The notes beneath the pieces are model-generated. The model was not told the DNA's origin, searched no databases, and saw only the letters and a list, made by a program, of their open reading frames with translations. Made by a program: the position numbers and the translations under genes. Below are positions 9,566 to 16,598 of a stretch of 46,718 nucleotides of DNA, piece by piece. Every line of letters starts with the position of its first letter. Position 1 is the first letter of the stretch. Source of the stretch: Clostridiales bacterium (GTDB lineage: Bacteria > Bacillota > Clostridia > Christensenellales > Borkfalkiaceae); NCBI GenBank assembly GCA_015069265.1, contig SVIY01000002.1:1-46718 (forward strand). Direction: 5' to 3'.

Positions 9566-10390
9566 TTACACCTTCTTTCTAGCAAACTTCTTAAATACCC
9601 ATCCCCTTAATTTATTGGGCATTAAGACTTGTACTATAAACCGCTTGGTAACGTTGATAAAATAAGTTCCAAAACCGATTATCTTATTTTTGCGCATATA
9701 TTTTTGCAACTTTCTCTCGCTTTTGAAGTATTTCCATCCTCCTCTGCGACTGTACATTTCCTTGCCAACCCTAACGTTTGCAAGAATCGTACCCGTGTTC
9801 ATCATTTTATATCCCTTTTGGGCTAGGCGTATCCAGAGATAATAATCTTCTTCGCAGTACCAATCGATATATCCTCCAACGTCTTCAACAGCTTGTTTTT
9901 TAAACATTACCGTCTGCTGATTGAAAGGACAACGTTTTTTCAAATACTCTTTAATTTCCGCGTCAGTTGTGGGAACGTTTCTATAAGCAACTACGTTTTC
10001 TTCTTCCCCAATAAATTCACTTATATCTCCACCAACGATATCTACGTCCTGTTCTGCAAATATTTTAAGTTGTTTTTCAAATCTATCATGAACGCTCACA
10101 TCATCCGCATCCATCAATGCGATAAGGTCATACGAACAGCCCTCAAATCCTGCTCTTCTTGCATTGCCGTGACCTTGATTTTCAGCAAATCTAATCACCT
10201 TAAAATCTGTCATTTGGCAATACTTTTCTATAACCGCTTCTATTTCATTGGGGATAGGTCCGTCCACAACAAGAACCAACTCCGTTGGCTTTACCGTTTG
10301 ATTTATAACGCTATATAACGCTCTATCGAACCAATCAGGATTATCTTTTCCGTATACACACATCGACACGGAAAACTTCAATTCGCTCAT
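9566..10390 (-). CDS. Glycosyltransferase family 2
   Basis: 274 residues, a classical GT2: FSVSMCVYGKDNPDWFDRAL at the start, VLVVDGP, NQGHGNARRAGF, the DXD-type metal site in LIALMDADDVS (near residue 95) and a downstream acidic pair in DWYCEEDYYLWIRL. Similar proteins often add the second sugar of the repeat unit after the initiating phosphoglycosyltransferase. Its start overlaps the end of that initiating enzyme's gene by 4 bp, which supports the two acting one after the other. The C-terminal basic region may mediate membrane contact. Confidence 0.92.
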   Translation of the reverse strand: MSELKFSVSMCVYGKDNPDWFDRALYSVINQTVKPTELVLVVDGPIPNEIEAVIEKYCQMTDFKVIRFAENQGHGNARRAGFEGCSYDLIALMDADDVSVHDRFEKQLKIFAEQDVDIVGGDISEFIGEEENVVAYRNVPTTDAEIKEYLKKRCPFNQQTVMFKKQAVEDVGGYIDWYCEEDYYLWIRLAQKGYKMMNTGTILANVRVGKEMYSRRGGWKYFKSERKLQKYMRKNKIIGFGTYFINVTKRFIVQVLMPNKLRGWVFKKFARKKV

Positions 10391-11184
10391 GCTTTGCTCC
10401 TTAAAATTTCTTTTGCCTCTGCTTGCTTTTTATCGTATTCTTCTTTACCGACTTTGCCTTCTTGCAATAAGTAATCGCCAAGGTCAATATCAGAAACCGT
10501 TCCTTCTCTAACCGTATCGCTTCTTTTAAGAACCTTACCCACAGTTTTGAATATTATTTTTATATCACCTAAAAGAGAAATTCCCCCATCTATGTACTCT
10601 AAATCATATTCAAATTTTTTCTCCCACGTTATGTTGTTTCGTCCGTTAACTTGTGCAAGTCCTGTAAGCCCTGGACGAACGTTGTGGCGTTTTCTTTGCT
10701 CCTCTGTCATAAACGTCATATCCCTGACCAATTGCGGTCTAGGCCCGACGATTGAAAGGTGCCCCAAGAAAATGTTTATAAGCGATGGAAGTTCGTCCAC
10801 AGAAGTAGACCTTAACCATTGTCCGTATTTAATAACTCTTTGCTCATCAGGAAGAAGCTCTCCGTCCTCTCCACAAACATTAGTCATAGTCCTAAATTTT
10901 AATAGCTTAAATATCCTCTCCTTGCCGTTACGTTTCTTTTTTCCAGGTCGCAATTGAACAAAAAATGGATTGCCTTTCATTTTTATCCAACCTATTAAGA
11001 TAAAAAGCAGTAAAATCGGGGAAATAATTAGTAGCACCGTTCCACTTATCGCAATATCGTAAAACCTCTTAAAAAATTGGCGATAAAAAAGCGCAGATAA
11101 TAAAAGCCACAAAACAAGGGCAACAACAGCTATCGCAGCAATTCCCCACCATTCAGTTACTAATTTTTGCAAAAATTCTTTCAT
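10387..11184 (-). CDS. Bacterial sugar transferase (initiating phosphoglycosyltransferase)
   Basis: 265 residues. An N-terminal membrane helix (residues 13-33) is followed by the FKRFYDIAISGTVLLIISP re-entrant helix and the catalytic domain of monotopic phosphoglycosyltransferases: KLLKFRTM, RSTSVDELPSLINIFLGHLS, IVGPRPQL, VRPGLTGLAQVNGRN. The Asp-Glu pair in SVDELP is the catalytic dyad of this family (WcaJ/PglC type). It links the first sugar-phosphate to undecaprenyl phosphate and so starts each repeat unit. It lies second in the operon, just after the aminotransferase, which suggests that the first sugar is an amino-deoxy sugar. A charged tail of about 45 residues is extra to the short PglC form. 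Confidence 0.94.
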   Translation of the reverse strand: MKEFLQKLVTEWWGIAAIAVVALVLWLLLSALFYRQFFKRFYDIAISGTVLLIISPILLLFILIGWIKMKGNPFFVQLRPGKKKRNGKERIFKLLKFRTMTNVCGEDGELLPDEQRVIKYGQWLRSTSVDELPSLINIFLGHLSIVGPRPQLVRDMTFMTEEQRKRHNVRPGLTGLAQVNGRNNITWEKKFEYDLEYIDGGISLLGDIKIIFKTVGKVLKRSDTVREGTVSDIDLGDYLLQEGKVGKEEYDKKQAEAKEILRSKA

Positions 11185-11190
11185 GATATC

Positions 11191-12423
11191 TTACTCAAAA
11201 CAACTCTTTACAATTTCAATAATTTTTTCCTGTTCTTCTACCGTCATCTTGTTATCGCTAGGCAAACAAAGACCACGTGCGAAAATATCCGCACCTACGT
11301 CCACGCCCTTCCCGGCTATATATGCGTTTGTTTTAGCTCGACCATTACCTTCTTTTGTAATAAAGGGGTTCATACGATACAGAGGTTGCATATGCATTGG
11401 TTTCCAAATAGGTCTACCCTCCGCATTATGTTTTGCAAGCGTTTCTAAAATCTCGGTAGGACAACTCTTCCCTCTTTCTTTTACGTAACACGCCTCGTTA
11501 TCACTACGAACTTGCTTACACATCGCTTGCTCATTAATAAGCAAACATGACAACCAGAAATTGGGTTCAGTGTTATTTTCATCATACGGATTCATAGTTA
11601 CAGGCAAATCCTTAAATCCTTCCTTATAGCGCATATAAATTGCCTTCTTCTGTGCAATATGTTCATTTAAATATCCGTACTGTCCACGAACAACCCCTGC
11701 GATTACGTTGCTCATTCGATAATTGTAACCAACTTCTTCGTGCTGATACCATGGGGCGTCCTCGCGACTTTGAGTGGACCATTTTCTAGCCTTGTTCGCA
11801 GCTTCTAAACTATCCGTTAAAAGCATACCACCCGAAGAACCTGTAATAATTTTATTGCCATTAAACGAAATCGCGTTAAAAGTACCAAACGTTCCCGTCT
11901 GTCTACCTTTATAAGTAGCGCCCAACGATTCTGCCGCGTCTTCAACAATAACTGCGCCGTGCTTTTCACAGATTGCAGTAAGCTCGTCCATTTTAGCTGG
12001 TGTGCCGTAAAGATTAACAACAACAACCACTTTTACGTCGGGATAAATCTCGAACGCCTTTTCTAACGCACGTGGGTCCATATTCCACGTATCGTATTCG
12101 GTGTCTATAAAAATCGGTATTCCCCCCTCGTACATGATTGGGTTTACACTCGCATCAAAAGTAACGTCTGTACAAAAAACTTTATCACCTGATTTTACGC
12201 CGGCAAGTTTCATAGCCAAATGCAAAGCTGCCGTTCCGCAAGAAAGCGCCACAGCATACTTACAACCTACTTTTTCACATGTTAAACGCTCAACCTCGTT
12301 TATGTTTTTTCCAATCGTGGACATCCAGTTAGTGTCATAAGCTTCTTTTACATACCCGATTTCCTCTCCATGCATTGTTGGAGAAGATAGCCAAACTTTT
12401 TTTTCAAATGGTTTAATTTCCAT
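11191..12423 (-). CDS. DegT/DnrJ/EryC1/StrS-type sugar aminotransferase
   Basis: PLP-dependent aminotransferase acting on a nucleotide-linked keto-sugar. Seen: NWMSTIGKNINEVE, the CGTAALHLAMK loop, DVTFDASVNPIMYEG, VVNLYGTPAKMDEL, VEDAAESLGATYKG (PLP-binding Asp) and SFNGNKIITGSSGG with the lysine that forms the Schiff base. Two in-frame ATGs lie at 12429 and 12423; an AGAGAGG ribosome site at 12433-12439 is 3 nt from the first but 9 nt from the second, so I place the start at 12423 (410 residues). It is the first gene of the polysaccharide operon, directly behind a consensus promoter. Together with the next gene it probably defines the first sugar (a 4-amino-4,6-dideoxy type), but the matching dehydratase is not in the window. 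Confidence 0.92.
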   Translation of the reverse strand: MEIKPFEKKVWLSSPTMHGEEIGYVKEAYDTNWMSTIGKNINEVERLTCEKVGCKYAVALSCGTAALHLAMKLAGVKSGDKVFCTDVTFDASVNPIMYEGGIPIFIDTEYDTWNMDPRALEKAFEIYPDVKVVVVVNLYGTPAKMDELTAICEKHGAVIVEDAAESLGATYKGRQTGTFGTFNAISFNGNKIITGSSGGMLLTDSLEAANKARKWSTQSREDAPWYQHEEVGYNYRMSNVIAGVVRGQYGYLNEHIAQKKAIYMRYKEGFKDLPVTMNPYDENNTEPNFWLSCLLINEQAMCKQVRSDNEACYVKERGKSCPTEILETLAKHNAEGRPIWKPMHMQPLYRMNPFITKEGNGRAKTNAYIAGKGVDVGADIFARGLCLPSDNKMTVEEQEKIIEIVKSCFE

Positions 12424-12459
12424 AATCATATGCCTCTCTGCATAGTTATAATATTATAT

Positions 12460-12488
12460 ATTATACTATTACATTTAATTGTTGTCAA
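12460..12488 (-). promoter_or_regulatory. Consensus sigma-A promoter of the polysaccharide operon
   Basis: On the minus strand TTGACA (12483-12488) and TATAAT (12460-12465) are separated by exactly 17 bp. All twelve hexamer positions match the consensus. The predicted start is about 30 bp before the aminotransferase start codon. No other strong promoter was noticed among the 13 downstream genes, whose gaps are small, so this one may drive the whole cluster. Confidence 0.85.
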
Positions 12489-12605
12489 CCCTTGTTTGAT
12501 TTTTCTGCAACAAGATTGCGGTTTGTCCATATTTTTGACGCAAAACAGTAAAAAACCACAAACTTATGTTTAGATGTAAAAAAATTATATGTAAATTGAA
12601 AAATT

Positions 12606-12630
12606 AAACCGCAGAAAACTTCTGCGGTTT
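12606..12630 (-). terminator. Rho-independent terminator behind the GNAT gene
   Basis: AAACCGCAGAA, loop AAC, TTCTGCGGTTT: an 11-bp stem. On the minus strand it is followed by AATTTTTC, and it lies 28 bp beyond the stop of the GNAT gene, ending that transcript before the polysaccharide promoter. On the plus strand it also has a T-rich tail, so it may stop reading from both sides. Confidence 0.75.
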
Positions 12631-12657
12631 TTCTTGTTGTTTTATTTTAACACTTCT

Positions 12658-13104
12658 TTATAACTGCCTAGAATACATTTTTAGCGCCTTTCCATTTTTG
12701 CTTAATGCATTCCCTACATGCTTATAGCCTAACTTTAAATGCAAGTTTTGGCTTGCAATATTCTCCTCCCTTATCCCTGCCGTCAATTGCGTAAAACCTT
12801 TCTCTTTTGCAAACTCATACGCCTTAACTAAACTTTTATATGCAAAACCTTTACCGCGATGCTCTGGAAAAATTTCAGGTGCAACGCTTACAACTTCCTT
12901 TCCATGCCCTTGCATGTTAATAACGCCCACCACTTCGTTACCATCTTTTATCATGAAAAAACGGAAAAATTCACCTTGACACAAACACCGTTCGGAATCA
13001 CTTACTAGCAGTTCTCTTCTTTCCTCGGACAAATTTTTATATTCTGTTTTATCAAGCCATACAATATCAGTTCTTGAAATAGGCTTTAATTCTAAATTAT
13101 TCAT
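12658..13104 (-). CDS. GNAT family N-acetyltransferase
   Basis: 148 residues, standard size. The acetyl-CoA-binding motif A is seen as VSVAPEIFPEHRGKGFAYKS (R-G-K-G-F-A pyrophosphate loop), preceded by VVGVINMQGHGKEVVSV and followed by GFTQLTAGIREENIASQNLHL and LKLGYKHVG, the usual motif-B end. It would transfer acetyl from acetyl-CoA to an amine; the acceptor is unknown. It has its own promoter and terminator, so it is not plainly part of the sugar operon, though an N-acetylation role for the aminosugar is possible. No ribosome site precedes the ATG; the -10 box ends 7 nt before it, suggesting a leaderless message. Confidence 0.9.
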   Translation of the reverse strand: MNNLELKPISRTDIVWLDKTEYKNLSEERRELLVSDSERCLCQGEFFRFFMIKDGNEVVGVINMQGHGKEVVSVAPEIFPEHRGKGFAYKSLVKAYEFAKEKGFTQLTAGIREENIASQNLHLKLGYKHVGNALSKNGKALKMYSRQL

Positions 13105-13111
13105 TTTTTAC

Positions 13112-13140
13112 ATTATACCATTTTTCATCATCTAAAACAA
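13112..13140 (-). promoter_or_regulatory. Promoter of the GNAT gene (predicted leaderless start)
   Basis: On the minus strand TATAAT lies at 13112-13117 and a weaker TTGTTT at 13135-13140, with a 17-bp spacer. Seven bases (GTAAAAA) separate TATAAT from the ATG at 13104, so transcription should begin at or within one base of the start codon. Confidence 0.65.
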
Positions 13141-13200
13141 CAAAAATTTAACGCCAAACTTTTAACTAGGTTTACTCTTTAATAATAAACAAGTTAAGTT

Positions 13201-13229
13201 TGTCCTTCGGGCTCATAACCCGAAGGACA
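13201..13229. repeat. Perfect hairpin whose loop equals the initiator tRNA anticodon loop
   Basis: TGTCCTTCGGG (13201-13211), loop CTCATAA, CCCGAAGGACA (13219-13229): an 11-bp perfect stem. The 19 bases from 13208 to 13226 equal the anticodon arm plus variable-region start of the tRNA-fMet at 22099-22176, but on the opposite strand. It appears to be a tRNA fragment turned into a palindrome. Function unknown. Confidence 0.7.
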
Positions 13230-13241
13230 GGAAACTCAATT

Positions 13242-13314
13242 TATCTCATAACATAAAAAATCACGACAGGCTTTTGTCTACCGTGATTTTTTCTGGTGGC
13301 GGGAGTGAGATTTG
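13242..13314. repeat. Left copy of the 73-bp repeat with terminator and tRNA-fMet 3' remnant
   Basis: It matches 22047-22119 with seven mismatches. It includes a hairpin (ATCAC ... GTGAT with inner GACA/TGTC, 13260-13286) with T-runs on both sides, and at 13294-13314 the complement of the last 21 bases of the tRNA-fMet with two changes, after which the tRNA match stops. Probable att-like site or degraded tRNA unit. Confidence 0.65.
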
Positions 13315-13437
13315 CTTCTCTCGAGCCTCCCGCAAAATAGTCCACTGGACTATTTTTTCGCCTAAAAGCGAACACGCAACCTAAAGGTTGCTCGCTCCTA
13401 ATTCAAATCCCCTCCCTTTCCCTTGCATAGCAAAAAG
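13293..13437. other. Gene-free stretch with three hairpins
   Basis: No gene is seen here. GCGGGAG (13299-13305) pairs with CTCCCGC (13327-13333), AATAGTCC/GGACTATT forms an 8-9 bp stem around 13335-13355 followed by T6 on the plus strand, and GCAACC/GGTTGC forms another around 13376-13391 with an outer GCGA/TCGC pair. The T-arm-like string TTCAAATCCC follows near 13402. These look like decayed tRNA-region sequence and terminators. Confidence 0.45.
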
Positions 13438-13467
13438 AAAAACACCAACCGTTTGGTTGATGTTTTA
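13438..13467 (-). terminator. Terminator of the restriction-modification operon
   Basis: AACACCAACC (13441-13450), loop GTTT, GGTTGATGTT (13455-13464): a 10-bp stem with one mismatch. Read on the minus strand it is followed by a T-rich run (TTTTTCTTTTTG). It lies about 100 bp past the last gene of the operon. The interval 13471-13570 shows no other feature. Confidence 0.75.
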
Positions 13468-13570
13468 TTTTTGGTTGAGCGTATAGTACGTAAAACTACA
13501 TATTTTTGTGAAACAATTTAGCCCACCCTAAAATTAAAGTTTTGTATTAGTTATGACACCCGCCCAATGC

Positions 13571-14110
13571 CTACAAGTCCTTTTGTACCATTTCTTGCAA
13601 CGCATAAGAGATTGCTTTTAATTCCTTATCTTTAGTAGAAACTTTTGTTGTAATATTTTTCTTTAACGCCGAATAGTTTACAGGATATTTTTCGCAATAA
13701 ACTTTGCCGTTGGCGGTATATTTTATTGTAAAATTGATAACATCCACTTTATCCGCACCTAATTGCATATTGTCAATATTACAAACGAAATTCTGATTGG
13801 GAGCAATTAACGTTCCAACAATATTTTGAAATGGGGTTATACCTGTTTGATAACTATATTTACTCAAATCAATATCGCAATCCAAACTTTCTATAATAGC
13901 TCCTGTTTTGCCAAAGTTTTTTATTATCAAATAAAATTGAGGGCTTGAAAAGTTTGTTTCATCTCCATAAACAGTTATATATGGTCTATTGCTTTCTTCA
14001 ATCATTTTATGATTTTGCCTTAATGTTATAACAACCGTCACCACGGAAATTACAGCCAAAATAAAAGATAGAATAGAAAGGCTTATATTTATCCAATCAC
14101 TTACAGTCAT
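13571..14110 (-). CDS. Hypothetical membrane-anchored protein of the restriction operon
   Basis: 179 residues. One N-terminal membrane helix (about residues 10-30, ISLSILSFILAVISVVTVVI), then a soluble region rich in beta strands (PYITVYGDETN, FYLIIKNFGKTGAIIESLDC, YPVNYSALK) ending in a charged helix. This resembles the many small one-helix proteins of unknown role found beside defence genes. I do not recognise a named family. It is 36 bp downstream of the HNH nuclease gene, in the same direction and before the operon terminator, so it is probably co-expressed with the restriction genes. A helper or an effector at the membrane are both possible; neither is shown. Confidence 0.75.
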   Translation of the reverse strand: MTVSDWINISLSILSFILAVISVVTVVITLRQNHKMIEESNRPYITVYGDETNFSSPQFYLIIKNFGKTGAIIESLDCDIDLSKYSYQTGITPFQNIVGTLIAPNQNFVCNIDNMQLGADKVDVINFTIKYTANGKVYCEKYPVNYSALKKNITTKVSTKDKELKAISYALQEMVQKDL

Positions 14111-14146
14111 AAGTACACCTTAAATTAAAAATGAGTAGTTTTATTT

Positions 14147-15511
14147 TTATATCTTATAAAACTTAAATATTTCTTCTAATGTAATATTCAAGCCGATTGC
14201 CTTATATTTAGGGGCGCAACGTGTGAATAATTCAGTTATCATCTTTCTTTGAACTTCTTTTGTCCCGTAATGAATTGCTTTATGACAAGTAGGACATAAA
14301 GAAACAAGATTTTCTACACAGTCAATATTGATATGATATTTATCCCAAACTTCTTTTTGGAAACATACAGGAATTAAGTGGTGCGCTTCCATATATTTTT
14401 GTTGAGTCTTTTTTGATATAAAAGTTTCGTGCTGATAGTCCTTTTCACACGAATAATATGCTTTTTTAATAGCGATTTTACCCAATAAAGGATTCGTTCT
14501 AAAACGACGACCAACGTCAAATTTAGAAACAGCAACAGGCTCAACAGTATGTGCGCCTTCGCCCGCTTTTTCATTGATATTTGTTTCTTTAATACTGTCA
14601 ACCTTTTCGATATACGCCGTTTCATCTTCTTCATCAATGAAAGAAGATACAGGTATAACTGTAGACGAAACAGCACCACCAGCAGTTTCGGGTTCATCTA
14701 TCAAATTGATATTAAACTTTTGATGATTATAAAGGAAATAGGAATAGTCAACATCTCGCAAGAGTTGTTCGTGCAATTCTTCAAAATCGTATTTTAAGAT
14801 AAAATTGTTATAAAAATAATCATCAAATGCAGGGTTAATTGAAATATACTGAGAATCAATACTGAACAAATTTGTGTTCTTCTTAACGCACGTTAAAACA
14901 CGACTACGACTTTTAAAATCCGCAACAAATTCCGATATGGGTGAATCCAAACGGATAAACTCAATTGCCTCATCGACCTCGCTATAACTTTCACAAGTCA
15001 TAACATACGTATAAAGTTGGTCTATCGTGATTTTTGTTATACCGTACTTTTCTTTAAGTCCTCTTAAAACTTTATAAATGAAAAGTACAGGCAAGATATT
15101 ATAACCTTGGTTATTATTTGCAGTATCAATTATAGCGTGGATTTTTAACTTTAATACCTGTTCCGTTTTTAAAGTATTATATTCCTTACTTTGAAGGGAA
15201 ACCGCTTTAATAATATCAAAAATTGCAGTCGGGTTTTCATCGTTATATGTACCGCCTCTTTCATAAAAGGGGGTTTTAGTTATCATCCCAAAAAATTGCG
15301 GAATAACAAGAATCCTATGTCTATCCGTCTGTATATCATAGCGAGTATGATTTTTAGTGAAATAATCTTCAATATTTGTATTTTCTTTATCAGGGATTTC
15401 ACTAAATAATAGTGCGGATTTATAAGACTCGTCAAAATCTGTTTCTTGCTTTGTAAAAACCCAAACGGAGTTAGGTTTTAATTGTTGCAATTTTTCAGTT
15501 GCTGTTCTCAT
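14147..15511 (-). CDS. HNH endonuclease, probable restriction enzyme
   Basis: 454 residues. The C-terminal part (about 345-435) is an HNH (beta-beta-alpha metal) nuclease: YYSCEKDYQHETFISKKTQQ, then YMEAHHLIPVCFQKE with the catalytic His pair, the Asn in CVENLVSLCPTCHKAIHYG, and CxxC zinc ligands. The N-terminal 300 residues are not a family I can name and would be expected to read DNA sequence or form the dimer. The gene overlaps the cytosine methylase by 17 bp, a strong sign of a matched pair. It most likely cuts DNA that lacks the cluster's methylation; a methyl-directed enzyme is less likely because two methylases are co-transcribed. Confidence 0.85.
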   Translation of the reverse strand: MRTATEKLQQLKPNSVWVFTKQETDFDESYKSALLFSEIPDKENTNIEDYFTKNHTRYDIQTDRHRILVIPQFFGMITKTPFYERGGTYNDENPTAIFDIIKAVSLQSKEYNTLKTEQVLKLKIHAIIDTANNNQGYNILPVLFIYKVLRGLKEKYGITKITIDQLYTYVMTCESYSEVDEAIEFIRLDSPISEFVADFKSRSRVLTCVKKNTNLFSIDSQYISINPAFDDYFYNNFILKYDFEELHEQLLRDVDYSYFLYNHQKFNINLIDEPETAGGAVSSTVIPVSSFIDEEDETAYIEKVDSIKETNINEKAGEGAHTVEPVAVSKFDVGRRFRTNPLLGKIAIKKAYYSCEKDYQHETFISKKTQQKYMEAHHLIPVCFQKEVWDKYHINIDCVENLVSLCPTCHKAIHYGTKEVQRKMITELFTRCAPKYKAIGLNITLEEIFKFYKI

Positions 15512-16598
15512 TTAATAAACTCCTTGTCAAGTTTGCTAAAAAGTAAGCGATTTTAGGGGGAACTGCATTGCCTATTTGCTTACAAATAGAACTTTTTTTG
15601 CCGTAAAAAATAAAATCATCAGGAAAACTTTGTATTCTTGCCGCCTCACGAGGTGTTAAAGTTCTATTTTCTACAGGATGAATAAATTTCCCACCTGAAG
15701 GCGTATCAAAACGAGTGGTGATTGTCGGCGAAACACCCATTTTTTCTAATCTTCCATATGCGCCACTATGAACGGAATGAATTTCTTCTTCCAAGCAAGT
15801 CCAATTATCGCCTTGCTTAATATGTTGCATACGCTTAATGGCTATATCGCTATGGTTTGTCGCAGTATTATTATATAATATTGCGCTATTACTTGACAAG
15901 TATTTTTGATATGCTGATTTAATAGGTAAAGCAACACATTCACCGTTTTCTGTGGGAGCAGGTATATTTGAAATCGCATCCCAAACAGTTACACGATTAA
16001 AATAATCGGGTTGCTTTGCTAAAATAGTTTCACGTGTTCTTGCAAATAAGTCTTCAATGTCAAAATCTTTATTTTTGCAACCAATTATAATTACACGTTC
16101 TCTTTGTTGAGGAATTCCAAAGTTAAGCCCATTCACAACTTTGTGATGAACATAATATTTATCGCCACCAAAATTCTTTTTATCTGAAAACAGGCTTACT
16201 ATTTCCTTGAAAATAGCCCCTTTAGACATAGTCAAAATGCCTTTTACGTTTTCGATAATAAAAATTTCAGGTTTTACAATTTTCACCACATTAAAATAAT
16301 GCTTAAACAAATAATTTCGAGGGTCGTCAATAAAACCGCCACGTATTCTTGCACCAGCCATAGAAAAGCCTTGACAAGGTGGACCACCGATAATTATATC
16401 AGCTTCACCCTCAGAAAAATTTTGATGATTATCAATCGTACCAATATCTGCAACAAGAGTTTTAGTATCGGGGTGATTTAATTGATAGGTGTTTGCTATT
16501 GAAACATCAAATTCAACAGCTTTTGAAATATAAAACCCTGCTTGCATAAAGCCTGTTGAAAATCCACCGCAACCTGCGAATAAATCTATAACTTTCAT
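15495..16598 (-). CDS. DNA (cytosine-5-)-methyltransferase
   Basis: 367 residues with all main m5C motifs in order: I DLFAGCGGFSTGF (5-17), IV GGPPCQGFSMAG with catalytic Cys75, VI ENVKGIL, VIII QQRERVIIIG, IX RTLTPREAARIQSFPDDF and X QIGNAVPPKIA. It transfers methyl from SAM to C5 of cytosine in its target. The variable target-recognition region lies between VIII and IX (about residues 180-300). Its ATG overlaps the stop of the adenine methylase by 4 bp (ATGA), and its own end overlaps the HNH gene, so the three are one translation-coupled set. Confidence 0.97.
   Translation of the reverse strand: MKVIDLFAGCGGFSTGFMQAGFYISKAVEFDVSIANTYQLNHPDTKTLVADIGTIDNHQNFSEGEADIIIGGPPCQGFSMAGARIRGGFIDDPRNYLFKHYFNVVKIVKPEIFIIENVKGILTMSKGAIFKEIVSLFSDKKNFGGDKYYVHHKVVNGLNFGIPQQRERVIIIGCKNKDFDIEDLFARTRETILAKQPDYFNRVTVWDAISNIPAPTENGECVALPIKSAYQKYLSSNSAILYNNTATNHSDIAIKRMQHIKQGDNWTCLEEEIHSVHSGAYGRLEKMGVSPTITTRFDTPSGGKFIHPVENRTLTPREAARIQSFPDDFIFYGKKSSICKQIGNAVPPKIAYFLANLTRSLLNENSN

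Noticed and set aside
13294-13314. A functional second tRNA
   Set aside because: Only 21 bases of the 3' end match, with two changes; no D or anticodon arm follows in place.
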